64,000 nt of DNA from Oxytricha trifallax (GCA_000711775.1 ARYC01017455.1:32280-96279), one strand, 5' to 3'; numbered from the stretch's first letter, positions 1-13,193 are shown. Numbers and translations: made by a program. Notes: generated by a model not told the origin, from the sequence alone.

Positions 1-1032
1 TTTTGAAGTTTTGTTTAAATGATACATTCTAGCAGAAATTTATTGTAATAAATCGATTAAAATGTGTTAAAACTATATATTCTTTCATAAAGCATTTCAC
101 AAACTCTCTTGATAATAAACAAAATTAGTCATAACTAGTTTTATTGTTACTCTTCCCAATTTCTATTAATCTTATTAAAAACAGTCAGTATCAATACATT
201 TTCTGGTTTATATTCTTAAACAATTTTTGAATATTAATTTCTCAATTATCTCAATTATACATATTATAATATAGAACAAACTTAAATTGACTTTTCTAAG
301 GCTTAAAATGGAATACTTTGGTTAACATCTGATTCTTAAATAGAAAAGTGAATCCTCGCTTGTATTTTAAGTTATAATTCTTTATTAGATTGAAATAATA
401 AAAATTTATATATCCTAAGTAAAATTTGCTCAGTCAATCTCTATTTTATTAATTAATTTTTATTTGTTAATACATTGACCATAATTATGAATTTATAATA
501 ATAATGCCAACTATTCTTAAGTAATGATGAGAGAGAGAAAAAAACACATTCTTAATGTCTAAGTCTCATTATCTCTAATTATAGTAATTAATTGCTCATT
601 TTTAATTTATTTTCCTGGCTACTTTAACAAAATGAATTAAATTATTTAATAAAACATGAAATTTATCATTAAATAAAAATTTTAATATATTATATAACTG
701 ATATTTTTAGTCAATATTCCATATTAATGTTTCAAAGAACAATTGCATGATAAAGTTGATAGAGTACTAAATCAGGTATATTAAAAGGATTAATTTGCAT
801 TTAAAATCTAGTAATCTAAATCAAATTCAAGTATTTATTATTAATATCTTATTATTTTATATTTAATTAATAAGTGCCTATATATTTATGGTTTGGTTGC
901 ATTACAATTTAAACAAGCAATTAAATTAAATGTTTTATACTTATGATTCTATAAATATTTGAACAAACTTGAAATTTATTTATAGTTCCCATAAATGAAG
1001 ACAGCATAAACCCACATGACTAAACCCTAATA
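1..1032. other. AT-rich DNA without a recognisable gene
   Basis: The stretch is A/T-homopolymer rich with no sustained frame, motif or repeat that I recognise. Base composition rises only at about 970, where the next coding island starts. It is typical of germline-limited spacer or internal eliminated sequence in a hypotrich micronucleus, but nothing positive marks it as such. Confidence 0.5.
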
Positions 1033-1416
1033 ATGAGACAAGTAAGAGCATCAATAACTTAGCGCATAGCTATTGTTTATTTAGGCTTAGGCAGAGTTCT
1101 TTAGTAGATAGCAGTTTTTGGATGGAAGAGATATCGGAGTAATCCTATATATAAAATGAAATTTTCTATTTTCCTTGTCAATTGCCTTTTTGCAAATCTA
1201 ACAATAATGAAATCGTCTTTAGCAAGACCAGCAAGTATTGCGATCTTAGAGTAGTCAAGGAGGCCAACTTTTAATTATTCAAAGTATATTAAGGTAGAAG
1301 ACCACGAAGTGGTAACCTGGTTTGGCTAATGCTGTTAGTAAAAACACAAGGACAGATCGACCAAAAGTGACATAAAATCTTTTACTTAATGCTACTTAAA
1401 CATTTATCATCATTGA
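1033..1416 (+). CDS. Coding-like island, product unknown
   Basis: With TAA/TAG as Gln the frame is open from the ATG at 1033 to the TGA at 1414 (127 codons; it is open further upstream to a TGA at 970). The segment is clearly richer in G+C than its flanks, and the predicted peptide has mixed charged and aliphatic residues rather than the I/K/N/F bias of random AT DNA. The last third reads IKVEDHEVVTWFGQ. No family is recognised. It could be a gene segment retained in the macronucleus, or a relic. Further islands follow immediately, perhaps pieces of the same locus. Confidence 0.35.
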
Positions 1417-1434
1417 TTATCTTCCCATGTGAAT

Positions 1435-2265
1435 TTGCTTCTTGTGAAGAAGCATGAAAGAACTCTGTACAGAAAAGAGTTTAGGAATCCTAAGGCTCAG
1501 GAAAACACAAGAATAATCTTATGCTAAATAATTATATATCTTCTTAATACTAAGATTCTTAAACAAAAATATTTTCCTTATATTCAACAATATTCCATCA
1601 TTTAACTTTACCAGAAAAAAGGTGGAAGCCGTACTAGCTTAAAGAGTAGAGCACAAATGGAACTAATGAATACCAATGCTTGTTTGGAGCTTTTTTTCAG
1701 GTATTGATAAGCATTGTACTATAAATGGAAAAGGATACAGAGCAAAGCTTTAGAAATCTTTTGAGAAACATTGATGTTCACTTATCTCGTTCCCACTAGT
1801 AGATGTCCAAACTATACATTCAACTGTTGTGATATTTTATCTATTGCATCTACAGATGTTTAGAAAATATAAACTGTAAAATCCCATATGAGTAATGTCT
1901 GGACAAGCATTAAGAATAAAAAGAAAACGGCTAAAGTAGAAAAGGCAAGACATTAAACTATTCCCAGTTTTGCTTCTAATAATACAATTGATATCAATAA
2001 TGACAAATAATGTTCTAAAACTATGGCAAGAAATAAAGACAAAAGAAGTATAATTATTCTGCTTAAGACAAGATATATTGAAGATTTCTATTCCTAATCA
2101 GTACTTAAAACGATACAGATTGAATCTCATATTCACTAACCTCTTAAAGAATATAATATTTCTTAGTTCACCACTATTTAAAGGAAAGTAGGTGCATTTC
2201 AAGCATTAAAAGAGCAGCATTATAAAGACAAAGATAATTTTATTTAAATAGATTAACAATAATGA
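1435..2265 (+). CDS. Coding-like island in several frames, unknown
   Basis: Successive frames are open: about 1440-1700 (peptide with KKGGSRTSLKSRAQ), about 1725-1830 (MEKDTEQSFRNLLRN), and the longest from the ATG at 1774 to the TGA at 2263 (163 codons, lysine/glutamine rich, with IEDFYSQSVLKTIQIESH). Composition is GC-richer than either flank and falls at about 2340. Frame switches without a shared start suggest separate gene segments interrupted by short eliminated sequences, or a decayed gene. No domain is recognised. Confidence 0.3.
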
Positions 2266-3821
2266 GAAATGAAATAAATGAGGATGAAACTATAAAAATA
2301 CAGAATAATGACATATTTCAGTAGACTAGAAGAACATTAGAGAAAACTCTTTCGATTCACAAAACACAAATAATTATTAATTAAATGTTTTTTTAATATT
2401 TTTGCATTTCCAAATAATTTACAATATTCTTGAAAGTGTAATAATATTATAGGTTTTAAAAAAATAACTATATAACTCTAGAAAAATATAAATTTTGTTC
2501 TACAAAACCCACGAATATTATTAACTTCAATTAAATAGTATAATAAATTTTTTCTCCTCGTTTCTTTCTACTATTAAATTTCTATTGCTATGATTAATCT
2601 ATCCATTTAAGTAGAGAAAAAAATTTTAAATTTGGAAAATCACTTTTAATGAAGAAGTTTTATTGTTAAATGATCTATATAATGATGATAATTAAATTAG
2701 AAATTAATGATTGTTAATAAACAAAACAATTTAATTAATAAATTCAAAACTATACATATAAATTAGAGCATAAGCATATAAAATCATTAAATGAATTATT
2801 GATTACCCCACTCACATCTAATTTATATAAAAATCTCTTCCTTAACTTTACATATCACTTAACATCTCTTTTCATATATTTAAATTATTGGGAAGTTAAT
2901 CAAATATTTTAATGTATTAATATTTGTGTTTATGATTATAATAACATCATCATTAATTAATATCAAATTTTTATAAAAGGAATTTTACAATTAACTAGAT
3001 AGAAATTATTAATGCAGGAAATTGATAAACTCCAAATTGAATACCAATATAAAGCCCATAGGTTATATTGTTTACATCACCAATTATTTAAGTAAAAGTT
3101 ATTTTGGAACTGAGTATACGTATAAATTATATTTTATTTTAGAATCAATTTGGATAAATTGATTTTATACTTAATAAACATCATTAACATCATCATGGTT
3201 TAAGAGTAAAATTTTAGAAAACTATGATCACGAACTAGCCACTAGCTATAATTCACGATGTATGGTTGTGATTGGCCATTGAAGTTATATAGCTTTGACT
3301 TGGCATGTTAATATCAATGACATTAAATGAATTAAATTGAAGAAATAGTTTTAGCTGAATGTAAGTACCCAGAAAAATAGTTTTATGTCTAAATATACAT
3401 AATATATAATTAATTTGTTATGTTATAAGCCTTGTTTAAGTGAATGAAATTCAGGGGAAATAGCAAACTTTTTATCGAGTGATAGAGCAAATTAGTCAAT
3501 TCAGGTGGAGAGACTAAGTTAAAGCATTGTAGTTTCCTAAATTTTATGAATATAAAAATATTAAATATATTGGAAACTTTACATCCAAATATAATTAAAA
3601 ATAAATATAATGTGTAAATGATTTAGATGAAAGGTAAATCAAATAAAAATAATTATATGATAGCAAGCCAAATTTACTGGATAAAATAAAGGAAATTAAT
3701 AAATAATATATAGATATAGTAGATTTTATAAATGCTCCATATAAATTAAACATCAATTTAACAAAAAAATATCTTAATATATCACAATAATAAGAAATTC
3801 GTTTGAAATGAACCAACCTAT
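2266..3821. other. AT-rich spacer with one tiny coding-like patch
   Basis: Mostly A/T runs without sustained frames. About 3190-3282 on the plus strand reads as a short, compositionally better frame (LENYDHELATSYNSR) ending in TGA. It is far too short to call a gene. Confidence 0.35.
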
Positions 3822-4546
3822 ATTATATGTTATGATTAATTATTAAATTAGAAAGTTAATTGCTGGGTGAGGTACCAATCTCACTCATTACTTTCTAATA
3901 GAACTTTATTCTACACTAAGGCCTGCTGAGGGTAGAAGGGGGTTGCTGGGTTCACTGCATTAGGGGCCAGTCGGCGGGGTACAATCTGTCAGTTCCTAAA
4001 CTCCTTAAGTTGACTGCAAGTTAAGGATTTCCCTGAAATGGATGAGCTACCTGGCGTGAGTTCAGTTTTCTAGGTTATGGAAGTGGGATAAAGGTGGTGC
4101 TCAGCCTTCAACAGTGAGAAGATGAACATTGAAGTCAACGATAAGGTATTTCTCCCACACCAAGTTTGGATATGAGGCTACCACAGTGAAAGGACAGAGA
4201 CTACATTCTCAGCAGCTGTGGAACTTGGTAAGAGTTTCACCACCCTCTTTTTAATTGTTTAAAGGAGGCAGAGCTCTGAGGTAAGTATTCCCCACCGTTA
4301 GTGCAGAAATGCACTAAAAATAGGGGCTCTTACTTCGGATGCATCTAGGTTTGGGGTGATGTGGAATGGGATGCGGGGTGGTTTTTCGAAGTTTTTTCTC
4401 TTCACGACGAAATACGTCACGGATTGACAAATCGGCTCACTCAGATAAGTTAACGTCACGACTAAGATTGATGGTTTGATTTTAGTATTAAACAGTGATA
4501 TATAAATTTAATTTGAGATTACTCATTAACTAATTTATTATATGTT
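3822..4546. mobile_element. Dispersed 0.7-kb repeat, copy A, with 10-bp target duplication
   Basis: A GC-rich block (core 3865-4502) matches the block at 32995-33605 throughout, with shared strings such as GAGTTCAGTTT and TGGTTTGATTTTAGTAT near the ends. The ten bases ATTATATGTT occur just outside both ends (3822-3831 and 4537-4546), the mark of a target-site duplication, so the unit is about 705 bp. No frame is conserved between copies, so it is probably non-autonomous. The ends are AT-rich and only weakly inverted. A box-B-like GGTTCAATCT occurs in the other copy. It could be a SINE or a non-autonomous DNA transposon with 9-11-bp duplications. Confidence 0.7.
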
Positions 4547-4727
4547 GATATTAATATAAATACTATGCTTTCCTCCGAGTCTTCCTCATTATCATAACTA
4601 TTATTTCTCTAAAAATAGTCATAATATTGCATTTTAAACTTAATCTTCCTTTACTTCATTGCTATCTTTACCAACTTCCCTCTTGTCAACTGTTAATTAT
4701 CATTTAATAACTGTGAATATAAAATTA

Positions 4728-5501
4728 ATGCTTTTTATGGGAAATGAAGACATTGCATATGCAACTTGCAAAAATTGCTATTTCAATTTCATTACTGGAA
4801 CTAAACCTCATGAATAGTTATTTTATCACCTATGCATAAAAAGTGGTTTTAATTTGAATGTTAACAAGGATGATTAAAATGAATAGGAAGACAATCAAAA
4901 AGATGGACACCAAGAGGAAGCCAGAAGAGTGATTTGGGCAAAGAAGAATCAAAGCCAAGCTTATGCTTATTAGAAGTAAGTTACAATAGTTATTTGTTAA
5001 AACACATATTTTATTTGTTAATTCATAAGAATGTATATATTTGCGGTTAAGGGGTGGGGGCAAAAGATTAAAAATATATTTATTGATTTAAAACTATTCG
5101 ATTAAAAGTAGTGGTGTCATTCATGTAATTAAAAGAAAATATCATCATAATAGACTTATAAATTTAAAAAGAACTTCAATAAAGTTAAAATGAAAATAAT
5201 TTTAAATTTTCGATTCATTTGTAAAGCAATATTCCTATTTCATAATCCTTTTTATAAGTAATAAAAATATAAAAGAGATTTAATTATGTAATAACTTATG
5301 GGAAAATAAACTGGGAAAAATAAAATAACTCTTGAATTAATTATTTAAGAATGTCCTCTTTATCTTAAGTAGGTAATATTCGATTAGCTAATTATGCTCT
5401 TGAATCCATCAAGTCAGCTTAGATTAATTTCTAGATGTCAATGTGAGTATAAAATTATAATCTTTTAGCTTAAATTTGTTAATCCATTATCTCGTATTTG
5501 A
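4728..5501 (+). CDS. Possible Cys-rich protein, unknown function
   Basis: The frame is open from an ATG at 4728 (second in-frame ATG at 4737) to the TGA at 5499, 257 codons with TAA/TAG as Gln. The first ~80 codons look the most coding: a CKNCYFNF pair followed by a YHLC motif could bind zinc, then an acidic Q/E-rich stretch. A GTAAGT at about 4974 could be a splice donor, so the AT-richer remainder may be partly intron. Further Cys pairs (WCHSC, RCQC) occur downstream. Function is not recognised. Chance openness of this length is unlikely but possible. Confidence 0.4.
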
Positions 5502-7454
5502 TTGTCTAAAATTCAGTCATTTGGATAATCCCATTTATTTTGTGAAACATTTACATTTCTATTCACTTTTATTACACAGGTCTCTGCTTTTATGACGATA
5601 TTAGAATCTAACTTTATCTCTTATAAAATTATTGTGTCAGTTGTTGTTTAGTTAATTCTGTACTCAATTAATGTTTTTAGTTTGATGATTTTTAATTTTA
5701 TAATTTTCCCATTTGTTTTATCCTTAATTAGAATATATTAATGTTAATCTTTGTATAAGTTCATTTAATTTAACTTTGAAATTTGTATATTAATATCCTT
5801 TTTCATTTAAATTTAAGTATATTTTTGTTTATTGAAGGATTGCAATTCCTGTTTATCATCGTTAAATCTTAAATGGTTTCATAAAATAACCTCATAGAAA
5901 TTATTTTTTTCTTCTAATAAATCACTTATACTATCGCCTAGCCGAAGCATATTTGAAGTTACTCCATTTTAGAATCTATCATCTAAATCAATAATCTAAT
6001 TTTTCATAAGATATTTTTGAATTTTTATGAGTCTTCAGCTTCATTTAAGATAATTAATTTAAAAAATATATGATTATAGGAATTTAATTAATATTCAAGC
6101 ATTTTAAATAATTATAAAAGAACAATTCATACAGCTTTACCATTAGTCCATTATAATTCATAAATGCCACTATGATTTAAATAATATATGATTTTCTAAA
6201 CTCTCTCTCTCTTACTGCTTGAGGATTCGTCCAAGAAAACTTTTAAACTGATAAAACTCCCAATAAAAATAAAAATTAAATAAGTTTAATGTAATTTACA
6301 TTTCTTTGTGAGGTTAAAGCCATCTTTTGCTTAGATTTCTTTTAGTTTATTACCATTCAAATTATTTCAATTTGAATCTATGGATTTTCTATTTTAAATT
6401 CTAATTGATTGATCAAATTCGAGCATTTTAAGTGTATAAAATTTATAAATTTATATTAATACCTTATTGAAAAGTTTACTGTTTTATTTTCTAAAATTAT
6501 GGCAATCATCATGTCCATATCTTATTTGAGAGCTTCTTAATTTCTGTCGTTCCGACTTACTTTTTTATATTAGCACTCTGGTCATTTAAGTGCAAAGTGT
6601 CTCTCTTAATTAGATTTATGCTTATTAATGCTTTACTGAATTAATTGGCTTATAATTTTGTTAATTTAATTGAAAGATATTTCGCATAATATTGTTCAAG
6701 ATAGATCTTGAAGTTATGAACGCTTTTCTTTTTGGATATGTCACTAGATTTTCAATCTCTTCCAACTTAGAATCTTGTTGCTGCTTAAAATGATGGATAT
6801 TAATATGAGTGATTGAATTTTACACAATTATTGTATCAAATTATTTTGGATTGTTGAATCATGTAAAATATTATAGTAAATTAAGTTTTCATTATAATGT
6901 AACTCAATTCTCATCTTAACAGTAATTTAGAATCAAACCATATGTTCATAATTAGATAATTTAATTCTTCGAAATACTTTACTACACCAAATCCTTTTAA
7001 AATTGGTGAATTCTTTCGCGTCAATTAAAGAGAGTGAACAAAAGGCTTGAATATAAACCATTCTGTTTGGTTAATCTAAAATACTTACTATTGTAGAAGA
7101 GAAAAAATTATATCTCAAAGTAGAGAGACAAATCTCTATTTACAGAAATAATATGTTAGGCAAGCTAATCATTAACCTACAGAATTTATAGAAATATTAT
7201 AAAATATTATATTATTATTAAATTAAAAACACAGAATGGGTATACTGAGCAAAATTAAAGAGATATCATATAAAGCGACGTAGAAAACAACTAAACACAC
7301 CACTAAGCGCAATATACAATAGATATCATAAAAACCAACAAGGACCAGTAGGAGCTTCACATACTAGAAATCCTAACCTTTATATCCAGAAAACTAGTAA
7401 GGAAAGGCTACAATACTTTAAACCAATTCTAAATATACCTTACTAAACTCTAAT
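5502..7454. other. AT-rich spacer
   Basis: I see no gene, repeat or RNA in 5502 to about 7080. From about 7080 the sequence becomes less AT-rich and may be the untranslated 5' part of the LINE-like copy that follows, whose true left end I cannot place. Confidence 0.4.
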
Positions 7455-8684
7455 ATGTCACGTAGAACAAGGATGACCAAGTCCAACTTTGGACCCAACA
7501 ACTATTCTAGATGCTTAGACTTGTAGCTATTAACAATAAGTTCAACAGACCTCAAACTATAGAGGAAACTACAACCTCAAATCCAGCTCCCCCCTCTCAG
7601 ATCACTATGTGATCAGAGATAAGTAACATTAAAAAGAGCTCGAAGACTTTGAAAAAAAATACCGAGAATATGAAAATAACTTGAACGATTCCAATAGAAA
7701 CAGTAGACTTATAACAAAAAATGTTCTCTACTCTGATAACTAGGAAGACTGGAGCTCAGTAGAAGAACACAAGAATACGACGCTTACGACAAAGAACTAT
7801 CAATAGATGAAGACTCCAGCCAACATACTTACTACATAGACAGCTAGTCTAAATTTTCAGAAGGACTAAGGAATCACTACCGAAAAATTTGCGAAGACGC
7901 AAACGTCAAATACGTCATCAGTAGCAGGGGGTACTAAATAGCAAATTAACAATCAAAAGACTAGCCTTAAAAATTACTATTAAATAGTAACGATTAATTT
8001 TAAGTTTATAATTAATAAGCTAACAACCTCAAAGATATGCAGACTATCACTAAGGCACAACTTATAGAGAGGTTGGACACAAGAGAATCATGCATTTCAA
8101 TCTGGCTCAACATCATCAACACGACTTTATTCAAACAGATAAAAGTGTTCTCGAATGTCATCAACACCTTGATAAAAAACTTATCCAAAGACACACTACT
8201 ATCATGGATGAACATGAGCGATGATCAGCTAAAAGCTGACATTAAAGACAAGTCAGGCTAAATGGAAAAAACATTAAACTCCACAGCCCAATTCTTCAGA
8301 CTCTTAGTAATGATCCTAATGAAGAACATAACAGCAAACGATGAAAGCTGTATCTCAATAACAGCAGACTATCTTGAACACTCAAACAAAGTATAAATTT
8401 TTATTAAATATCTTCAAAAACACACATATTTCATGATAAGTGACTTCGTCTAACTAATTACCACAAGATGTAAAGGATACATCGCCTCCAAAGAACTTAA
8501 ATTCTCAATCAACGTCAAACACTTTGACACCTAATTCAAGTTCAGAGACATGGGAGATACAGTCCAAATTCTACACTCTGGACCAAAAAGAGGAGGAAAA
8601 GAAGAAACAACAAGAGAAAGAACAAAGGAAAAGGCAAACCAAGAGGAGGAAAGAGAAGAAACAACAGAAGAAGATGAAGACTGA
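7455..8684 (+). pseudogene. LINE-like copy 1 protein, frameshifted
   Basis: The start ATG is at 7455. The best reading runs in frame 0 to about 7480, then in another frame to about 7750 (with LEDFEKKYREYENNLN), then back to frame 0 until the TGA at 8682. The last part is continuous over about 310 codons and includes ITKAQLIERLDTRES, a hydrophobic/helical middle and a highly acidic-basic tail ending EETTEEDED. The two frame changes suggest decay. No catalytic domain is recognised. Placement before the hairpins and tail suggests an ORF1-like or accessory retroelement protein. Confidence 0.45.
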
Positions 8685-8714
8685 ATATACAGGAGAGAAT
8701 CTCCACTTAACTAA

Positions 8715-8780
8715 AAGGGCTTGTCCCTTATTTGCAATAAAAAGCAACAAAGATCGGGGGTCCCCAGAGACCTCAATGTG
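8715..8780 (+). promoter_or_regulatory. Paired 3' hairpins of LINE-like copy 1
   Basis: AAGGGCTTGTCCCTT (about 8714-8729) folds as a 5-bp stem around a CTTG-containing loop, and GGGTCCCCAGAGACC folds as a second stem with a CCCAGA loop. Both occur in the other two copies with changes on both sides of the stems (AAGGA/TCCTT and AGGGC/GCCCT in copy 3), so they are probably RNA structures recognised during retrotransposition. Confidence 0.5.
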
Positions 8781-8785
8781 ATCTA

Positions 8786-8832
<47 letters not shown>
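8786..8832 (+). repeat. (ATT)n microsatellite, 3' tail of LINE-like copy 1
   Basis: About sixteen perfect ATT units directly follow the GTGATCTA string at the 3' end of the LINE-like copy. Its position at the end of all three copies marks it as the element's tail and not an independent microsatellite. Confidence 0.8.
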
Positions 8833-8833
<1 letters not shown>

Positions 8834-9341
8834 AATTGTTTAATAAATCAAAAATGTATTAAACTATAATACTATAAAAACTTTAAATTAATTATAAATT
8901 AAAATATCAAAAATTATTTAAAATTATATAAAAAAAGAAATCTAAAGTATATTAAAAGAAAAGATAACAAAAATCTAAATCTTTGATATAATTGTTAGTA
9001 ATTTAAAGAATTTATTCATGATATAAAATTTTTAAAAAAATATAAATAAAAAAAAGACATTAAATAGATAAAAAAAATAGGCATCTTGCAGACATCACAA
9101 TATTGTAATTAATTTATTTAAGATAATATATAAATAATAAAATAAATTTGAAACTATGATGACCATGTAAATTGTGATTTAAAAAAATAAAAAGATAAAG
9201 TTAAGAATATACTGAAATTTGAATTAAAAAATCAAAACAAAAAACACCAATAAATATATTTATAAAATACATAAAAGAGTAATTTGTTTTGTAATAAGGA
9301 AATTGTTAAAATAATTAGAAATAATATTCAGATTTTAAATA
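8833..9341. other. AT-rich spacer
   Basis: Very A-rich DNA with no frame, repeat or motif that I can support, between the LINE-like tail and the next coding island. Confidence 0.5.
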
Positions 9342-9401
9342 TGAACATGATGGATGATAGTGATGTGAATTGTACATCTTCTCGCAATGGAAGCATGAGT
9401 C

Positions 9402-10052
9402 TTGTATCACGCCGAGAAACCTAAGTTTATAGCAGAGAAACAGTCACAGAGGGAAGCGCTAGATCAAATTCAAATTAAAAGATATCTAATGTTATCCAAA
9501 AGAACATACTACGTGGGGGATGAAGACTCAAAACTTGTGAAAACGCCAGAGCAGTCACTTGAATTCCTCTGCTGTCTAGAAGTTTTCGTTACAGGAACTC
9601 CACTATAGCTACAGAGATTTCCTCTAATCGTTAAAGTGATTTGGAAAGATGCGGCGAAATCAAGACAGTTTTAGAGAGAATTTCCATAATAAGATATAGT
9701 TGATCTTAAAGCACTTGTGTCAAGACTTCTTACTACTAAATCTGATACTAGCTTAGCTTTGAGGTTTTTGCCATGGTTGGAGTAAGAAATGATTGATTAG
9801 TGCTTTGAACTTTTGTAACAGTCTCATTCTATATATTTACCTAATGGTTTGTTAGCAAATGCAGTAAATTTATTTAAACAACTTCCTTTATACAAAACAA
9901 ATTACTCTTTTATGTATCATAAAAAGGTTATTCAATAATAAGACTTTAGAAATAATTATAAATAGAAACAAACACTGGAAGTATAAGGAGTAGTCTTTGG
10001 ATATAGTCAAAAAATCTTAAAAAAGAATTTATCTTTTGTAAACTTGAGTTGA
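9402..10052 (+). CDS. Uncharacterised protein-coding island
   Basis: The frame is open for 216 codons to the TGA at 10050, with seven or more TAA/TAG codons read as Gln. The peptide is diverse in composition: EKPKFIAEKQSQREALDQ near the start, TPEQSLEFLCCLEVFVTG about residue 50, and TKSDTSLALRFLPWLEQE about residue 120. The frame has no ATG at its start. Another frame opens with ATG at 9342 (MNMMDDSDVNCTSSRNGS) and overlaps, so the N-terminus may be joined by splicing, by removal of an internal eliminated sequence, or be frameshifted. Unknown function; the best single-exon candidate gene in the first 10 kb. Confidence 0.5.
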
Positions 10053-12755
10053 TTGATTGATATCACTTATTGGTATTATAAGATTGTAAGTATCAAAGCT
10101 AAATAGTTCATAATTATGTAGGCATGAGAGTTCTTGAATGATGTGAGAGTGAAGAATTAAGAGTTAATTTGGAGGTTTTAGAAACTTTGAAAAAGTGGAT
10201 TTATCTAATTTAAATTAAAGTCAAATTATTGATAATATATCAAACATTCAACTCAAACTTATTCAAATTTAAAATCACTTCGAAGTGCTAAAATCCTTCA
10301 ATGTAATTTCTAAGTTATCGACTATTCTATTCTATGCGATAGTCTTTTAAAAACTATTTTCTACAATATCTAACTTTTTTTTATTTAATTTTTAATATAA
10401 AGAAAAATTGAAAATCGATTAACTATTCTATGCGAGGGTCTTTTAAAAACTATTTTCTCGAATTTCTCACTTTTTTATTTATTTATTAAAATATAGTAAA
10501 ATTGAAAATTTATAAACTATTCTATGTAAGGGTTTTTTTAAGAATAATTTTTTCTAAAATCTCTCTCTTTTTTAATAATTAATTAAAATATATATGAATA
10601 AGCTAATTAAACTACATAATAAAAAAATAACAATCTCATCAAATCTTTTTCTTATATCAAACATTGAACTCAGAATTACAATAGTTAAAAATTACTTCGA
10701 CGTGTTATGATCCTCCAAAGTTAATTCTAAGTCTCTTAATTTTTTTAAACCACAATTTCACATCTTCTAAATGATTATCCTTATATACTCCAAATATAAA
10801 TAATGACAATCTCAGGAAACAATTTTCACGCTTAATGGTTTTATAAGATTGTTAGTAAACCCACAAACCCCATCAAAATAAAATAGGCTTAAATTAAATA
10901 ATATGAATAATTAATTAAAAATTATTTCTGTATTATATTTCAATGAATACAATAGATTACTCAGTCTAACAATTATTTACTGTTATCATTAAATTTATAT
11001 AATTTTAAAAATGAGCAAGACATTTTAAAATACTTTTATAAATAATTACAAGAATATAATTTTCTGAAATTTTAATGATTATAGCTGACAATTATCATGA
11101 TACATTCTTCTCTATTTATTATACAATGATAGAAATATTATTTTAGTGCTAAGTAAGTCAATTCATTAGATAAAAAGCAAAATTATAACTTTAAATTATA
11201 GGCAATTATTATTTTCTTTAAAACTCTAACAAACTCTAATAAAATTACTTTTTTTCAAATATATTTATAATTTTTTACTTGATTAATTTTTTTTAAATAT
11301 CCAACTTTCGATTCAAGCTTAATACTTATTGAAATTATCTTCTTTAAGATGATAACATGATAGAATTAAAATATTGAATGATAATTTTAATTATTATATT
11401 CTTTATTGTTAGAGAAATATAAAACAAACAAAATCTATTTATAATTTTTACTATGCCCAAAACTTACACTTTTAAAGGAAAATTATTTTTACTCTGTTTA
11501 CATGATTTTATAAGAAATTTATAATGAGATTTCCGAGTATCTCTGAATTTTTTAGTTTTTATTTTATTTTAAAATGAAATTATATTCTCATTATTTTTAC
11601 TATAAATTAATGAATGAAATCATAACCTTAATTTATTCAAATATACTTTAAAAATTATTAAATCAGCAATTTTTAATTTATAGTCAAACATTATTCCTCA
11701 ATTACTGTAGTAAAATATAAAGTAATTGACAAAATTATTATTATTAATGATCATCAATTATCTATTACAATTAAAATCAAATTTCTTTAATTATAAGCAA
11801 ATTAAATTCAATCAAATTTAATTACTATATAAAAAAATAATCTCAGTATGAAATCTTTTGAGTTTAAAGAAATAATAATTTCTATTAACTATATTTCTTT
11901 GTAAGAATATAAAATCAAATATTTCTAACTTTTCATTAAATTCTTTGTTAGCTTCTTTAGATATTGAATTTATAAGTATATTTTCATTTCAACAAAACTT
12001 ATAAAATTTATTAAATAGTCAATTAAGGTAAACCTAGTCATATAATTTATGAATTACAATCGATAAATTATTTTTAGGAATTTGCTGAATTTTATTGAGA
12101 AGCAAAATTTTTTCATCAACTAGTGAAAAAATGCTTCTAAATTATGTTCATAAAAATTTAGTGTAATAAATATCAAAGAAGCTAAGAAAATTATAGTACT
12201 AATGAACTAAAAAATAAAAAAGAATTACATGTTCTTTTATTGCCTTTGATATTCTAGAGAGTGTATTGGCGTACTTTAGCAAATTTATAAACTAATTTAT
12301 CAAAATTATTAATTAAAGTGTTTATTCTAAAACTAGTTTTTTCAGTTGTTAGAGTTTATTAGAGTTTAATAGGATTTAACTAAAAAATATTTATATTACT
12401 AAGTATACTATAGTGTGAGATTAATAATATAAATTGTAATAGTTTGTGAGAATTTGTTATAGTTTGCTAGAGTTTTAATTTAACTTAAATCTTCAACTAA
12501 TATTTTTACACAATGTTTTGTTTAAATAAAATAGTCACCACAAGTTAAAATTTTCAAGAATCGGCACTAAAGATTTAAATGATGAATATTCAAAAATTTA
12601 AGAAAATTTTGATATTATTATCTTTTTATATCAAAGAATTTATAAGTGACATAAGTCAGATAAGGATGAGAGCATTTGAAATAAAACATTCTATTGATGA
12701 TAATCCACAATATAAAAATTGTAAACTGGAATACAACTTGATTGATGTCTCTTAT
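10053..12755. other. AT-rich spacer with a tandem repeat near its start
   Basis: Apart from the three tandem units at 10327-10600 I see nothing but A/T-rich DNA. The short ATG frame at 12579-12764 is one of many expected by chance when only TGA terminates. Confidence 0.45.
10327..10600. repeat. Three tandem ~95-bp units
   Basis: CTATTCTATGCGA begins units at 10327 and 10423, and a decayed CTATTCTATGTAAG unit begins at 10517, giving periods of 96 and 94 bp. Each unit contains TCTTTTAAAAACTATTTTCT or a variant, followed by a T-rich and then A-rich stretch. The third unit is the most diverged. Confidence 0.75.
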
Positions 12756-13193
12756 TCAACTTAACTTAAATTAGTAAAATTTATACCTATACTTGGATAT
12801 CATGTTAATAGGTTATATCTAGGCCAAATAAGTAATAATTATGATCTATAAGAATTAGTGTTGTTGTAAGAGCCAATAAGATATAAGTGTTTAGGATTGC
12901 TCTCTTGGTAGAGTAAAGATATCTTTATAGTCGATTTACCTATTGTAAGTTAAAGTCAAATGACTCATATCAATTAATGATTTTATAAGATTTTAACAAT
13001 ATCTAGTATATATAAACATTTCCTGCATCATTTTATGTTACTGAATGTTCAAAACTTTTTCTTTAAAATAATTTCTTTTGGAAACTTATCTCCCAAGCAT
13101 ATTTTAATTTTCTACGATATGACCTTTGTCAGTTTCTTGCATTCGTTCATATTTTTTAATTATTATTTAGATGCTTCTCAATCGTAGATACAT
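12756..13193 (-). CDS. Coding-like minus-strand island, unknown
   Basis: On the minus strand the frame from the ATG ending at 13193 to the TGA at 12756 is open for 145 codons. The peptide includes YERMQETDKGHIVENQ and IDYKDIFTLPREQSQTL, more balanced than random AT translation. An overlapping minus frame just upstream (MLFDNKNMTKPLINSNQ) is also coding-like, so an intron, an eliminated segment or a frameshift may separate two parts. No domain is recognised. Confidence 0.35.

Larger units (their letters stand above)
7280..8832 (+). mobile_element. LINE-like element, copy 1, (ATT)n tail
   Basis: A protein-coding body is followed by a short 3' untranslated region, two hairpins and a pure ATT microsatellite (8786-8832). 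Two other loci in the window (43709-45290 minus, 52111-53600 minus) end with the same hairpins, the string TGTGA and an ATT/TAA tail. A common 3' end plus a simple-repeat tail is characteristic of non-LTR retrotransposons and their dependants. No reverse transcriptase was recognised, so this may be a non-autonomous or ORF1-only member. The left boundary is uncertain. Confidence 0.55.
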
